A stretch of DNA of 64,000 bases, taken from assembly GCA_964446585.1 (NCBI GenBank), contig CAYUPI010000023.1, positions 17,344 to 81,343 on the forward strand. Reading direction: 5' to 3'. The notes under the pieces were generated by a model. The model ran no database searches, was not told where the DNA came from, and saw nothing but the letters and a program-made list of their open reading frames with translations. Source of the stretch: CAYUPI01 sp964446585. GTDB lineage: Bacteria; Verrucomicrobiota; Verrucomicrobiia; Limisphaerales; UBA8199. Made by a program: the position numbers and the translations under genes. Below, piece by piece: positions 25,965-34,519 of this stretch. Numbering within the stretch: position 1 is the stretch's first letter; every line of letters starts with the position of its first letter.

Positions 25965-26327
25965 ATGAAACGGATTGAGCAGAATGAAATTTACGAACAC
26001 CTGAGTCAGTTCCTGAAGAACAGAGGGGTTGACATGAAGGAAGGCTCCTACACGCGGCGGATTCAAAAGGGATGCTCGCTGTTGACCGACGCCGTGAACC
26101 TGACGCAGCAAGGCATGGAGAAGGCGAAGACCGAGATCGATAAAAGGTTGGAGCAAATGCGGCAGGTCATTCATGAGAAAACCGCCCCGAAGGCGTCGGC
26201 CGGCCAGCCGCCGCCCGCCCAAAACAAAACGGCTCCGATACCGACAACCACTCCGAATGCGCAAGCCGGAAAGAAGCAAAGCGGCAAGAGGAGCAAGCCC
26301 GCGTCCAAGAGCGGCCGCAAGAAGTAA
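25965..26327 (+). CDS. small basic hypothetical protein
   Basis: 120 residues. The N-half is helical (MKRIEQNEIYEHLSQFLKNR, RIQKGCSLLTDAVNLTQQGM, EKAKTEIDKRLEQMR), the C-half is an unstructured Lys/Ala/Pro tail (KKQSGKRSKPASKSGRKK). The tail resembles the DNA-binding tails of histone-like proteins, so a nucleoid or RNA-binding role is possible. Convergent with sufC, 133 bases away. Confidence 0.5.
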   Translation: MKRIEQNEIYEHLSQFLKNRGVDMKEGSYTRRIQKGCSLLTDAVNLTQQGMEKAKTEIDKRLEQMRQVIHEKTAPKASAGQPPPAQNKTAPIPTTTPNAQAGKKQSGKRSKPASKSGRKK

Positions 26328-26459
26328 GATCGCCAGGGAGCGGCAGCCACCGACGTCAGTCGGCGCATTTTTTCATCCGAAAGCAGATCAGCCCGACTGA
26401 TGTCAGCGACTACAGGAGCGCGCATCGCGACCCATCCACCCATGCCCGGCGCCGCGCGC

Positions 26460-27233
26460 TCAGGCAGGCACAGCTTCGCTGGTGGCAATCCACTCGTAGC
26501 CCTTTTCCTCCAGGTCCAGAGCGAGTTGCTTGTCGCCGGTGCGGACGATGCGGCCGTCGTAGAGCACATGGACGAAATCCGGCACGATATAGTTGAGCAG
26601 CCGCTGATAATGCGTGATAACGAGCTGCGCGTTGTCGGGCCGTTTGAGTTTGTTGACGCCATGAGCAACTATCTTGAGCGCATCAATGTCGAGGCCGGAA
26701 TCGGTTTCGTCCAGGATGGCCAGCTTGGGCTCAAGCACGGCCATCTGGAAGATTTCGTTGCGCTTTTTTTCGCCGCCGGAGAAGCCTTCATTGACCGAGC
26801 GCCGCAGCAGGTCTTCGCTCAACTCAAGGAGCTTCACCTTTTCTTTCACCAACGCGAGGAATTCATACGCGTCAAGTGGTGGCTGGCCTTTGTGTTTTCG
26901 AATTTCGTTCAGAGCCGAATTTAAAAAATAAGTGCTGTTGACACCCGGGATTTCTACCGGGTACTGGAACGCGAGAAAGAGGCCTTCGCGAGCGCGCTCC
27001 TCCGGATCGATGTCGAGCAAATCCTTGCCGTTGTATAGAACCTGGCCGGAGGTAATGTCATAGCCTTCGCGCCCGGCCAGAACGGCCGCGAGCGTGCTTT
27101 TGCCGCTACCGTTCGGCCCCATCACTGCATGGACCTCGCCCGCGGAAATGGTTAAGTTAATCCCTTTGAGGATTTGTTTGTCCTCAACTCCGGCGTTCAG
27201 CTCTTTAATTTCGAGGATTGGTTGGTTATGCAT
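26460..27233 (-). CDS. sufC: Fe-S cluster assembly ATPase SufC
   Basis: 257 residues, the normal length. Walker A GPNGSGKST (near residue 38), Q-loop region, ABC signature SGGEKKRNE and Walker B LAILDETDSGLD are all present, with the EGFSGGEKKR seen in SufC. SufC powers the SufB(CD) scaffold that builds iron-sulfur clusters. The gene overlaps the toxin gene by eight bases. No sufD or sufS follows; the next gene is on the opposite strand, so these must lie elsewhere. Confidence 0.95.
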   Translation of the reverse strand: MHNQPILEIKELNAGVEDKQILKGINLTISAGEVHAVMGPNGSGKSTLAAVLAGREGYDITSGQVLYNGKDLLDIDPEERAREGLFLAFQYPVEIPGVNSTYFLNSALNEIRKHKGQPPLDAYEFLALVKEKVKLLELSEDLLRRSVNEGFSGGEKKRNEIFQMAVLEPKLAILDETDSGLDIDALKIVAHGVNKLKRPDNAQLVITHYQRLLNYIVPDFVHVLYDGRIVRTGDKQLALDLEEKGYEWIATSEAVPA

Positions 27234-27534
27234 CGTTTGTAAGATCGGGTTCGCCTCGCGCGCTATGCCATACTCGGAGCACGTTGACGACCTTTGATTC
27301 GCTCATCACTTCATAAAAGATACGGTAACTGCCAAAAACGATTTCCCGAATTGTGCCGCTTGAGCGGCGAGGGTAGGCGGGCCCGATGAACGGAAATGTT
27401 TCCAGTATGCTCACATGGTCCATTATTCCCCGCCCCACCTTCCGGGACGCCGACGGATTGTCGCGCGAGACAAATGTGCAAATCTGCTTCAGGTCCGAAA
27501 TTGCCGAATCGGTCCAGATTACTTTGAAATCCAT
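27226..27534 (-). CDS. RelE/ParE-type toxin, inside the suf operon
   Basis: 102 residues. ParE/RelE fold pattern: MDFKVIWTDSAISDLKQICT, ASRKVGRGIMDHVSILETFP, then IREIVFGSYRIFYEVMSESK and VVNVLRVWHSAR. The GSYRIFYEV strand and VLRVWHS are typical of the superfamily. Members either cleave mRNA on the ribosome or inhibit gyrase; which is not readable. It overlaps its antitoxin by 16 bases upstream and sufC by eight bases downstream. Confidence 0.85.
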   Translation of the reverse strand: MDFKVIWTDSAISDLKQICTFVSRDNPSASRKVGRGIMDHVSILETFPFIGPAYPRRSSGTIREIVFGSYRIFYEVMSESKVVNVLRVWHSARGEPDLTNDA

Positions 27535-27704
27535 GCCTCAAACAAATCCCTCACCTCGGCATGAGATTTCACGCGGCCAGCCGCCACGTCTTGCTTGCCT
27601 TTGCGAATTGCGGCCATTATTTGCAACTCTTCTGCAATCTCCTGCATTGAGGCATTGTCGGGCAAGTTAGCTATGGCTTCAATGGCTACGTCTTTGTCTT
27701 TCAT
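27519..27704 (-). CDS. antitoxin partner of the ParE-type toxin
   Basis: 61 residues from ATG 27704 (MKDKDVAIEAIANLPDNASM; the frame is open to 27719). QEIAEELQIMAAIRKGKQDVAAG followed by HAEVRDLFEAW fits the small antitoxins that accompany ParE-type toxins. It starts 17 bases after the sufB stop. The short helical protein lacks an obvious DNA-binding motif, so regulation is probably by the upstream fur/suf promoter or by a partner. Confidence 0.7.
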   Translation of the reverse strand: MKDKDVAIEAIANLPDNASMQEIAEELQIMAAIRKGKQDVAAGRVKSHAEVRDLFEAWISK

Positions 27705-27720
27705 CGCAATCCCTTCCATT

Positions 27721-29169
27721 TCACCCTACACTTCCTTCGAGGCTCACTCCAAGCAATTTCTGCGCTTCGACGGCGAACTCCATCGGCAACTCGCGAAACA
27801 CTTCCTTGCAGAAGCCGTTGACGATCATGTTTACCGCGTCCTGCGTCTCGAGGCCGCGCTGGTTGCAATAGAAAATCTGGTCATCGCCAATTTTCGAAGT
27901 CGAGGCTTCGTGCTCGACCCGCGCGGTTGTATTTTTCGCCTCGATGTATGGGAAGGTATGCGCGCCGCATTTGTTGCCCAGCAGCAACGAATCGCATTGC
28001 GAGAAATTGCGGGCATTCGTCGCGCTCTTCTGGATTTTCACCAGCCCGCGATAGCTGTTTTGGCCGTGCCCGGCCGAGATGCCTTTGGACACGATCGTGC
28101 TGCGGGTGTTTTTGCCGACGTGGACCATCTTCGTGCCGGTATCGGCCTGTTGGTAATTGTTCGTTACTGCCACCGAATAAAATTCGCCGATAGAATTATC
28201 GCCCAGCAGAATGCAACTAGGATATTTCCACGTGATGGCAGAGCCGGTCTCGACCTGGGTCCAGGAAATTTTTGAGTTCTTCCCTTTGCAGAGGCCGCGC
28301 TTGGTGACGAAGTTGTAGATGCCGCCGCGGCCTTGCGCGTCGCCCGGATACCAGTTCTGCACGGTGGAATACTTAATCTGCGCGTTGTCCAGGGCGATGA
28401 GTTCGACGACGGCGGCATGGAGCTGGTGCTCGTCGCGCATGGGGGCGGTGCAGCCTTCGAGATAGCTCACCGAGCTGCCCTCTTCGGCCACGATGAGCGT
28501 GCGCTCGAACTGGCCGGTATTGGCCGCATTGATGCGGAAATAGGTGGAAAGCTCCATCGGGCAGCGGACGCCTTTCGGGATGAAGCAGAACGAGCCATCG
28601 CTGAACACAGCGGCGTTGAGCGCGGCAAAAAAATTGTCGGAGGGCGGCACGACCATGCCGAGGTATTTTTGCACCAGCTCCGGATGATCCTGAACCGCCT
28701 CGGAAAAGGAACAGAAAATGATTCCCTTCTCCGCTAATTGCTTCTGGAAAGTAGTGCCCACTGACACACTGTCGAACACCGCGTCCACCGCCACGCCGGC
28801 CAGCCGCTCGCGTTCTTTCAAAGGGATGCCCAGCTTCTCGTAGGTTTCCAGTAATTTCGGGTCCACCTCGTCCAGGCTCTTCGGGCCCTCGCCCTTTTTC
28901 TTAGGGGCGGAGTAATAAACGGCCTTCTGGTAATCGATCGGCGGATAGTGAACGTGGGGCCACTTTGGCTCCACCATCTTAAGCCAATGCCGGTATGCCT
29001 TGAGCCGCCATTCCAGCATGAACTCCGGTTCGTTTTTCTTGGCCGAAATCAGCCGGATAATCTCCTCGTTCAAACCGGGCGGCGCCGAATCGGCTTCCAC
29101 GTCGGTGTAGAACCCGTACTTGTACTCTCGCTGGACGAGGCCTTCGATGGTTTCGGTTGCTGTGCTCAT
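27721..29169 (-). CDS. sufB: Fe-S cluster assembly scaffold protein SufB
   Basis: 482 residues, usual for SufB. Motifs include EFMLEWRLKAYRHW near residue 55, a VGTTFQKQL loop, CTAPMRDEHQLHAAVVELIA, and the C-terminal TTARVEHEASTSKIGDDQIF followed by YCNQRGL, which holds the conserved Cys used in cluster assembly. It follows the fur gene by 75 bases on the same strand. Confidence 0.95.
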   Translation of the reverse strand: MSTATETIEGLVQREYKYGFYTDVEADSAPPGLNEEIIRLISAKKNEPEFMLEWRLKAYRHWLKMVEPKWPHVHYPPIDYQKAVYYSAPKKKGEGPKSLDEVDPKLLETYEKLGIPLKERERLAGVAVDAVFDSVSVGTTFQKQLAEKGIIFCSFSEAVQDHPELVQKYLGMVVPPSDNFFAALNAAVFSDGSFCFIPKGVRCPMELSTYFRINAANTGQFERTLIVAEEGSSVSYLEGCTAPMRDEHQLHAAVVELIALDNAQIKYSTVQNWYPGDAQGRGGIYNFVTKRGLCKGKNSKISWTQVETGSAITWKYPSCILLGDNSIGEFYSVAVTNNYQQADTGTKMVHVGKNTRSTIVSKGISAGHGQNSYRGLVKIQKSATNARNFSQCDSLLLGNKCGAHTFPYIEAKNTTARVEHEASTSKIGDDQIFYCNQRGLETQDAVNMIVNGFCKEVFRELPMEFAVEAQKLLGVSLEGSVG

Positions 29170-29244
29170 TTCAAATAAATCGTAAAACGTGAAACGTCAT
29201 CGCCCTCATTCACCATTCCCTCGGTTTCATGAGGCGCGGTCACA

Positions 29245-29688
29245 CTATTTTTCCCGGCCGCTGCACGAGGGACACCGGCCATGAACCGCGACGTCAAACC
29301 TCTCAGCCTTGAACCCTTTTGGCAGCGTCAGCCGCGGCTTGGGCGGCAAGTCGATATCGAATACTCCTGCGCAGACATCGCAATAAAAATGGTAATGCTC
29401 GCTCATGTTCGGGCAAAAATGGGTCGCACCGCGATCGAGCGTCACCTGCCGGACCAGGCCGCATTTGACCAGCGCGTCCAGACAATTATAAACGGTAGCC
29501 ATGGAGATATTGGGCAAATCGTTTTTGGCCCGGATGAAGACCTGTTCGGCGGTCGGATGATCGCGTTTGTGCAATAAGACAGCATAGACTTGCTGGCGCT
29601 GCGGCGTGAAACGAAACCCGCCGGTCGCCAGCCGATGATTCAAGCGATCATTGACTTTCTTTCCCGGGGCCGTTCTCATAACATTCAA
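29245..29688 (-). CDS. Fur/PerR-family iron or peroxide regulator
   Basis: 147 residues. A winged-helix HTH (RFTPQRQQVYAVLLHKRDHP, TAEQVFIRAKNDLPNISMAT, VYNCLDAL) is followed by the metal-binding HFCPNMSEHYHFYCDVCAGV and the second Cys pair CPSC. Fur/PerR proteins repress in response to Fe2+ or sense peroxide. Position at the head of the suf operon suggests it controls the operon and itself. The palindrome at 29721-29735 is a candidate operator. Fur versus PerR cannot be told with certainty; the Cys/His set and short form lean to PerR. Confidence 0.85.
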   Translation of the reverse strand: MNVMRTAPGKKVNDRLNHRLATGGFRFTPQRQQVYAVLLHKRDHPTAEQVFIRAKNDLPNISMATVYNCLDALVKCGLVRQVTLDRGATHFCPNMSEHYHFYCDVCAGVFDIDLPPKPRLTLPKGFKAERFDVAVHGRCPSCSGREK

Positions 29689-29720
29689 ACGCTAGGCTGC
29701 GGGTGGTCCGTTGTCAATAT

Positions 29721-29735
29721 TTGGAATAATTCTAA
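29721..29735. promoter_or_regulatory. 7-1-7 palindrome, candidate Fur/PerR box upstream of fur-suf
   Basis: TTGGAATAATTCTAA is a nearly perfect 7-1-7 inverted repeat with one mismatch. It has the same spacing as the PerR box of Bacillus (TTATAATNATTATAA) and lies 33 bases upstream of the fur start. Confidence 0.6.
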
Positions 29736-29910
29736 ATAGTCCCCGCAGGCGCCCCCCGGGCATTCACGCGAATTCTGTGCTTGACTCAGGTCGCCAGTCA
29801 GTCCATATAAATTCTTAGAAGGGGTCAATAGCGCGTCTATGTGCTGGCGGTACCCCGGCGGGGTCAGTTTGAGACCTTGCGTTCATAGCTAGACCAACCG
29901 AAAGTATATT

Positions 29911-30759
29911 ATGGACTGTGAGCGGATTTTGGCATTCCCAAGGACAGCCAACGGCGGGCAACGGAAGCGCGCATTCACGCTGATTGAACTGCTCGTCGTG
30001 ATTGCGATCATCGCGATACTGGCGGCCATGCTGCTGCCAGCGCTAAGCCGAGCCAAGTGCAGAGCTCAGGCGACGCAGTGCATTTCCAACAACAAGCAGA
30101 TGGGACTGGCGTGGTGGATGTACGCCGATGATAACCGGGATAACCTGGTGCCCAACCACGACGGCGGCACCAAGAGCTACGACCTGAGCTGGGTACCGGG
30201 CTGGTTGGATTTCACCGTGAATAACAGGGACAATACCAACAAGAATTACCTGACTCTTTCAAAGATCTCGCCGTACACCAAGAACCTTGGCATCTATAAG
30301 TGTCCGGCCGACATTTACCTTTGCAAGGAGGGTGGAGTATTGATGCCCCGGGTACGCAGCGTAGGCATGAATGGATTTATTGAAGGCGGAGCTTACAACG
30401 ACCACAAGCCAGGCGACTCCCATTGGTTTGCCGGCTGGTGGAGCTATCAGAAAATGACCGACATCAGGAACCCGCCTCCTTCGAAACTGTGGGTGTTTGT
30501 GGATGAGCATCCCGACAGCATCAACGATGGATGGACTATCACGGGCGTGACGGATCCCAATAACTGGACGGATTTGCCAGCCAGTTATCACTGTGGCGCG
30601 GCGGGTTTTTGCTTTGCCGACGGCCATGCTGAGATTCACCATTGGCAGGAGAAAAGCACGCTTGTTCGAGTCACCCAGCAGCAGTACAACGGTTTTCCGG
30701 CCCCCAACAGCCGAGACATCAAATGGGTGATCGAACGTTCCTCAGCCAAGAGCAGATAG
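29911..30759 (+). CDS. prepilin-type secreted protein with FADGH C-terminal motif
   Basis: 282 residues. After a basic N-terminus, RAFTLIELLVVIAIIAILAA (residues about 21-40) is the type IV prepilin/pseudopilin helix; the cleavage point is after Ala rather than the usual Gly. It then contains QCISNNKQMGLAWWMYADDN and, near the end, FCFADGHAEIHHW, the FADGH pattern that recurs in large numbers in Verrucomicrobiota and related genomes. Its exact role is not known; export through a type II/IV pilus-like system is likely. No other system gene lies nearby. Confidence 0.85.
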   Translation: MDCERILAFPRTANGGQRKRAFTLIELLVVIAIIAILAAMLLPALSRAKCRAQATQCISNNKQMGLAWWMYADDNRDNLVPNHDGGTKSYDLSWVPGWLDFTVNNRDNTNKNYLTLSKISPYTKNLGIYKCPADIYLCKEGGVLMPRVRSVGMNGFIEGGAYNDHKPGDSHWFAGWWSYQKMTDIRNPPPSKLWVFVDEHPDSINDGWTITGVTDPNNWTDLPASYHCGAAGFCFADGHAEIHHWQEKSTLVRVTQQQYNGFPAPNSRDIKWVIERSSAKSR

Positions 30760-30843
30760 GCAGCCGGCTCTTCACCACAAGCTCGCCTCGCGCTCGCGCA
30801 TAATTCGCATCCTGCACATAAGGCTTTTCAAGGTACTCAGCCC

Positions 30844-33246
30844 TCAGGTTGCGCCGCCACGCGAAGCCACTGTCGCTGAACCTCCCGGCGCGGTGGCTGT
30901 TGACACAGACTCGCTTCCGGGCTTCTGACCGGCGGACTCCGGCGACCGGGACGTACCCGCAGAGGCAGGCGCGGAGACATTAGGCGTTCGCGCGGGCTCC
31001 GGACGGAAAACAAGGATGGCGAGTGGTGGGAGGCCAAATTCGGCGGAGCAGGGTTGGTTGTGGGTCGCGAGGTCTTCGGCAATGACGCCGCCCAAGTTTC
31101 CAACATTGCTCCCTCCATAAATGGAGGCATCGCTATTTAGCACCTCCAGCCATTTGCCCGGCAAGGGCAGACCAAGACGATACCGCAGCCGGGGCACTGG
31201 AGTCAGATTCATGATAACGGCCAGCTGGCTGCCGCGCCCGGGTGCGCAGCGCAGGAACGACAAGACGCTGTGCTGATGGTCCTGCCAATCAATCCATTGA
31301 AATCCTTCGGGATCAAAATCGGCGTGCCACAGGCCGGCCTCGGCCAGATACAGCTTGTTCAGGTCCTGGACGAAGCGCTGTACGCCGCGGTGATATGGTC
31401 CGGCCTCGAGCAAGCGCCAGTCCAGCTCGGCGTTGGCGTTCCATTCCGCCCGTTGGCCAAACTCGCCGCCCATAAACAACAACATTTTGCCAGGGAAGAG
31501 CCATTGGTACCCCAGCAGCGCGCGCAGGTTTGCAAATTTCTGCCAATCATCGCCCGGCATGCGGCCCAGCAATGAGCCCTTGCCGTGCACCACTTCATCA
31601 TGCGACAGCGGCAGAATAAAATTCTCATGATGATGGTACAACATGGCGAACGTCAGGTCGTTTTGATGATGCTTCCGGTGGACCGGTTCCCGTTTAAAAT
31701 AGACTAGTGTGTCGTGCATCCAGCCCATGTTCCACTTGAAGGAAAAGCCCAATCCTCCCGCGTACGGCGGCCGCGTCACTTGCGGCCACGCAGTGGACTC
31801 TTCGGCGATCGTCATTACGCCGGGGAATTCCGTGTGAACGAGATGGTTGAATTTGCGCAGGAAATCGATGGCTTCCAGATTCTCGCGTCCGCCGTATTTG
31901 TTGGGAATCCACTGGCCCGGTTTGCGTGAATAGTCCAGGTAAAGCATCGAAGCGACCGCATCGACGCGCAGACCATCGACGTGGAAGCGCTCGCACCAGA
32001 AGAGCGCGTTGGCGAGCAGGAAATTGACCACCTCATGCCGCCCATAATTGAAGATGAGCGTGCCCCAATCCTGGTGTGCTCCTTTGCGCGGGTCTTCATG
32101 CTCATAAAGTGCGGTGCCATCAAAACGTGCCAGCGCCCAGTCATCCCGCGGAAAATGGGCTGGTACCCAATCGACGATCACTCCGAAACCCGCCTGGTGC
32201 AACGCATTGATCAAGAATTGGAAATCATCCGGCGTCCCGTATCGGCTGGTGGGCGCAAAAAAACCGGTCACCTGGTAGCCCCACGATGGATAGAACGCGT
32301 GCTCTGCCACGGGCATGAATTCCACGTGCGTGAACGCCATCTCGCACAGGTATTTGATCAGCGGTTCGGCCAGCTCGCGATAGCTCAGCGATTCTGTTTT
32401 GGTTTTCTTCCGCCAGGAACCGAGATGGATCTCGTATATGCTCAGGGGCGAGCGGAAAATATCCGCCTGCCGACGCTGCGCCAGCCAGGCCTCATCGGTC
32501 CAGGAAAACTTGCGATTGTCCCAAACAATCGCCGCATTCTTCGGCGGCACTTCGAAGAAGAAACCGTAGGGATCGGTTTTCATCCCCACTTTCCCATGCT
32601 GGTTCCGCATTTCGAATTTGTAATGCGCGCCCTCGGCAACTCCCGGGACAAAAATCTCCCACACGCCCGAGGAACCGAGCGAGCGCATCTGATGCCCCCG
32701 CCCGTCCCAGCCATTGAAATCGCCGACCACGCTCACCTGCTGGGCGTTGGGCGCCCAAACTGCGAAACTCGTTCCCCCGACGCCATCAATCGTGCGAAGC
32801 TGAGCGCCGAGCTTGTCGTAAATCTTGTACTCATCGCCCTTGCCAAAGAGATACAAATCCGATTCGCCGAGCGTCGGCAGGAACGAATAAGGATCGCGGG
32901 TTCGGCGGACCACACCTGCGGCGTCGGTCAGGAGCAGGTCATACGCATAAACGCGGCTGGCCTCGCTGGTCGCCGCTTCGAATACCGGTGTATTGCTGAC
33001 TCGCTTCAGCTCGAACGTGGGCATCTCCTTTTCGAGGACCGGCTGAACCTCGACCCGGACCGCATTTGGCGCCAAGGCACGGACGATCACGCCCGAGCCA
33101 TCCCCGAGCGGGTGCATCCCAAGCAATTCATGCGGGGAGCGGCTTTTTGCTTCGAGGAGGCTTTGAAGATCCTGTTGGGTCAATCCCACGGCTCTGCGAA
33201 CGTAGCGAAGAGAGTGCAGCTCTCCAAGCCTCAAATCCCGCGCCAA
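30844..33246 (-). CDS. glgB: 1,4-alpha-glucan branching enzyme GlgB
   Basis: 800 residues from a TTG start at 33246 (no in-frame ATG upstream; a GCGGAG Shine-Dalgarno-like site precedes it). The N-terminal CBM48 domain reads TSFAVWAPNAQQVSVVGDFN, with GRGHQMR. The GH13 barrel shows MPVAEHAFYPSWGYQ, the nucleophile Asp in FHVDGLRVDAVASMLYLDYS, the acid Glu in MTIAEESTAWPQ and the third Asp in LPLSHDEVVHGKG. It makes alpha-1,6 branches in glycogen. An unusual 50-residue Ser/Ala/Pro-rich tail follows the normal end (after VFRPEPAR). The secreted gene at 33254 ends 8 bases upstream. Confidence 0.95.
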   Translation of the reverse strand: MARDLRLGELHSLRYVRRAVGLTQQDLQSLLEAKSRSPHELLGMHPLGDGSGVIVRALAPNAVRVEVQPVLEKEMPTFELKRVSNTPVFEAATSEASRVYAYDLLLTDAAGVVRRTRDPYSFLPTLGESDLYLFGKGDEYKIYDKLGAQLRTIDGVGGTSFAVWAPNAQQVSVVGDFNGWDGRGHQMRSLGSSGVWEIFVPGVAEGAHYKFEMRNQHGKVGMKTDPYGFFFEVPPKNAAIVWDNRKFSWTDEAWLAQRRQADIFRSPLSIYEIHLGSWRKKTKTESLSYRELAEPLIKYLCEMAFTHVEFMPVAEHAFYPSWGYQVTGFFAPTSRYGTPDDFQFLINALHQAGFGVIVDWVPAHFPRDDWALARFDGTALYEHEDPRKGAHQDWGTLIFNYGRHEVVNFLLANALFWCERFHVDGLRVDAVASMLYLDYSRKPGQWIPNKYGGRENLEAIDFLRKFNHLVHTEFPGVMTIAEESTAWPQVTRPPYAGGLGFSFKWNMGWMHDTLVYFKREPVHRKHHQNDLTFAMLYHHHENFILPLSHDEVVHGKGSLLGRMPGDDWQKFANLRALLGYQWLFPGKMLLFMGGEFGQRAEWNANAELDWRLLEAGPYHRGVQRFVQDLNKLYLAEAGLWHADFDPEGFQWIDWQDHQHSVLSFLRCAPGRGSQLAVIMNLTPVPRLRYRLGLPLPGKWLEVLNSDASIYGGSNVGNLGGVIAEDLATHNQPCSAEFGLPPLAILVFRPEPARTPNVSAPASAGTSRSPESAGQKPGSESVSTATAPGGSATVASRGGAT

Positions 33247-33253
33247 CTCCGCA

Positions 33254-34456
33254 TCATTGCTCCGCCAGGCGAAAAAAGGCGTTGCCGGTCCCAGCCGACA
33301 CCGTCACTTGATTGGTTGTTGCCGAGCCTATCACGTCATGCCAACTGGGATTGGAAAGACTATCGGCGCGCTGCAAAACCATGCCGATCGCTCCCGCGTT
33401 CCAGGACACCATGAGTCCGCCCGCCGAGCTCGACCGCGCAATCCTGAGCATCGGATCTTGAAAGGGACTCAGGTAATAGCCGCGGATCGGGTCGCCCGTG
33501 TCCGACGCCCAAGTTCCCCCGGGCGCCAACTCGCCGCTGGCTTCGAGAGAAAACGAGATGTTCAGCTTTTTGCGCAACGCCATAATCGGGCTGCCGGCGG
33601 GGTCGCGCATAAACCCGCGGAACGGAGCCGCCATCTCCGCCTGGGTCCCGTCGGCCGAAAGCGCGAGCCGGACAATACCCTGGTAACTCGGTCCTTTGTC
33701 GCTGACGAACGTGATGCTCGCAAAATCGTCCGGCGGAGGAAGTCGGTAGGTGCCGGGGCTCGGACTGTCGAACCACACCCACTCCGTGTAATAATGGTAA
33801 GTGCCGGGCAGCACGCGCACGATGCCGTTGGTCTGGTCAGCAAAAGCGGCATCTAACTCGGTCGAGTCGCGGGCGCCGTGGTTGATGTAGTTGCCTTTGT
33901 TCAGCTGGCCATCATAGAACTCGACCTCCATGTTCATGTCGTAGCCGTAGCTGGTCGGATAATAACCACCCTCGTGCAGGCCGTACCCGGTGTTCGTACT
34001 GTTATCCACGTCGATGGTGACGATCACGTAATAGCGTCCGTGCTGGGTGGCATTGCTGATCGTCCGGCCGATTTGGCCGGTTGCTCGGAAATACGCGTAA
34101 AGGTTCGTCTCGTCGTGCGTAAACTTGTATTCAATCAAATCAACATCCGGATGCTCCACATAGGACGGAATGTCGTCGGGGCCGCTGTGGTCGGTGTCAT
34201 GCGTATCCGGAATGCCGTTATGGAGCACGCCCGGACCACTTACCGGGTCGTAGTGTGAGGGGACTCCCACCCAATCGGAAAAGTTACCGTCGATCGTGAT
34301 ATGATGGACGTAGTCTCCCAACGCAGCTGCACTGCTCCATGCAAGCAGCACGGCGGCCAACGCATCCCTTACCAGAACAGTTGACCAAGGAATGCGGCCG
34401 TTCTCGAGGGATTGCTTCTTGAATCCAGTCCGCGGTAAGAATTCCCGCCGGCTCAT
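33254..34456 (-). CDS. secreted CBM9/DOMON-like protein
   Basis: 400 residues with an N-terminal region starting MSRREFLPRTG and a hydrophobic stretch (VRDALAAVLLAWSSAAALGD), a Tat-like or Sec signal. The mature protein begins with HHITIDGNFSDWVGVPSHYD, the same I-DG-F-DW start as the domain ending the protein at 13103, pointing to a CBM9/DOMON-like carbohydrate-binding sandwich. The end (LQRADSLSNPSWHDVIGSAT, then NAFFRL) is the module of Verrucomicrobial secreted proteins. It is followed by glgB, so it may belong with glucan use. Confidence 0.6.
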   Translation of the reverse strand: MSRREFLPRTGFKKQSLENGRIPWSTVLVRDALAAVLLAWSSAAALGDYVHHITIDGNFSDWVGVPSHYDPVSGPGVLHNGIPDTHDTDHSGPDDIPSYVEHPDVDLIEYKFTHDETNLYAYFRATGQIGRTISNATQHGRYYVIVTIDVDNSTNTGYGLHEGGYYPTSYGYDMNMEVEFYDGQLNKGNYINHGARDSTELDAAFADQTNGIVRVLPGTYHYYTEWVWFDSPSPGTYRLPPPDDFASITFVSDKGPSYQGIVRLALSADGTQAEMAAPFRGFMRDPAGSPIMALRKKLNISFSLEASGELAPGGTWASDTGDPIRGYYLSPFQDPMLRIARSSSAGGLMVSWNAGAIGMVLQRADSLSNPSWHDVIGSATTNQVTVSAGTGNAFFRLAEQ

Positions 34457-34519
34457 ACTGGAAGCTTAACCCAACCATTTTCACTTTGCAGCCTCTAACT
34501 CAGCGCTTAATAATTCCTC

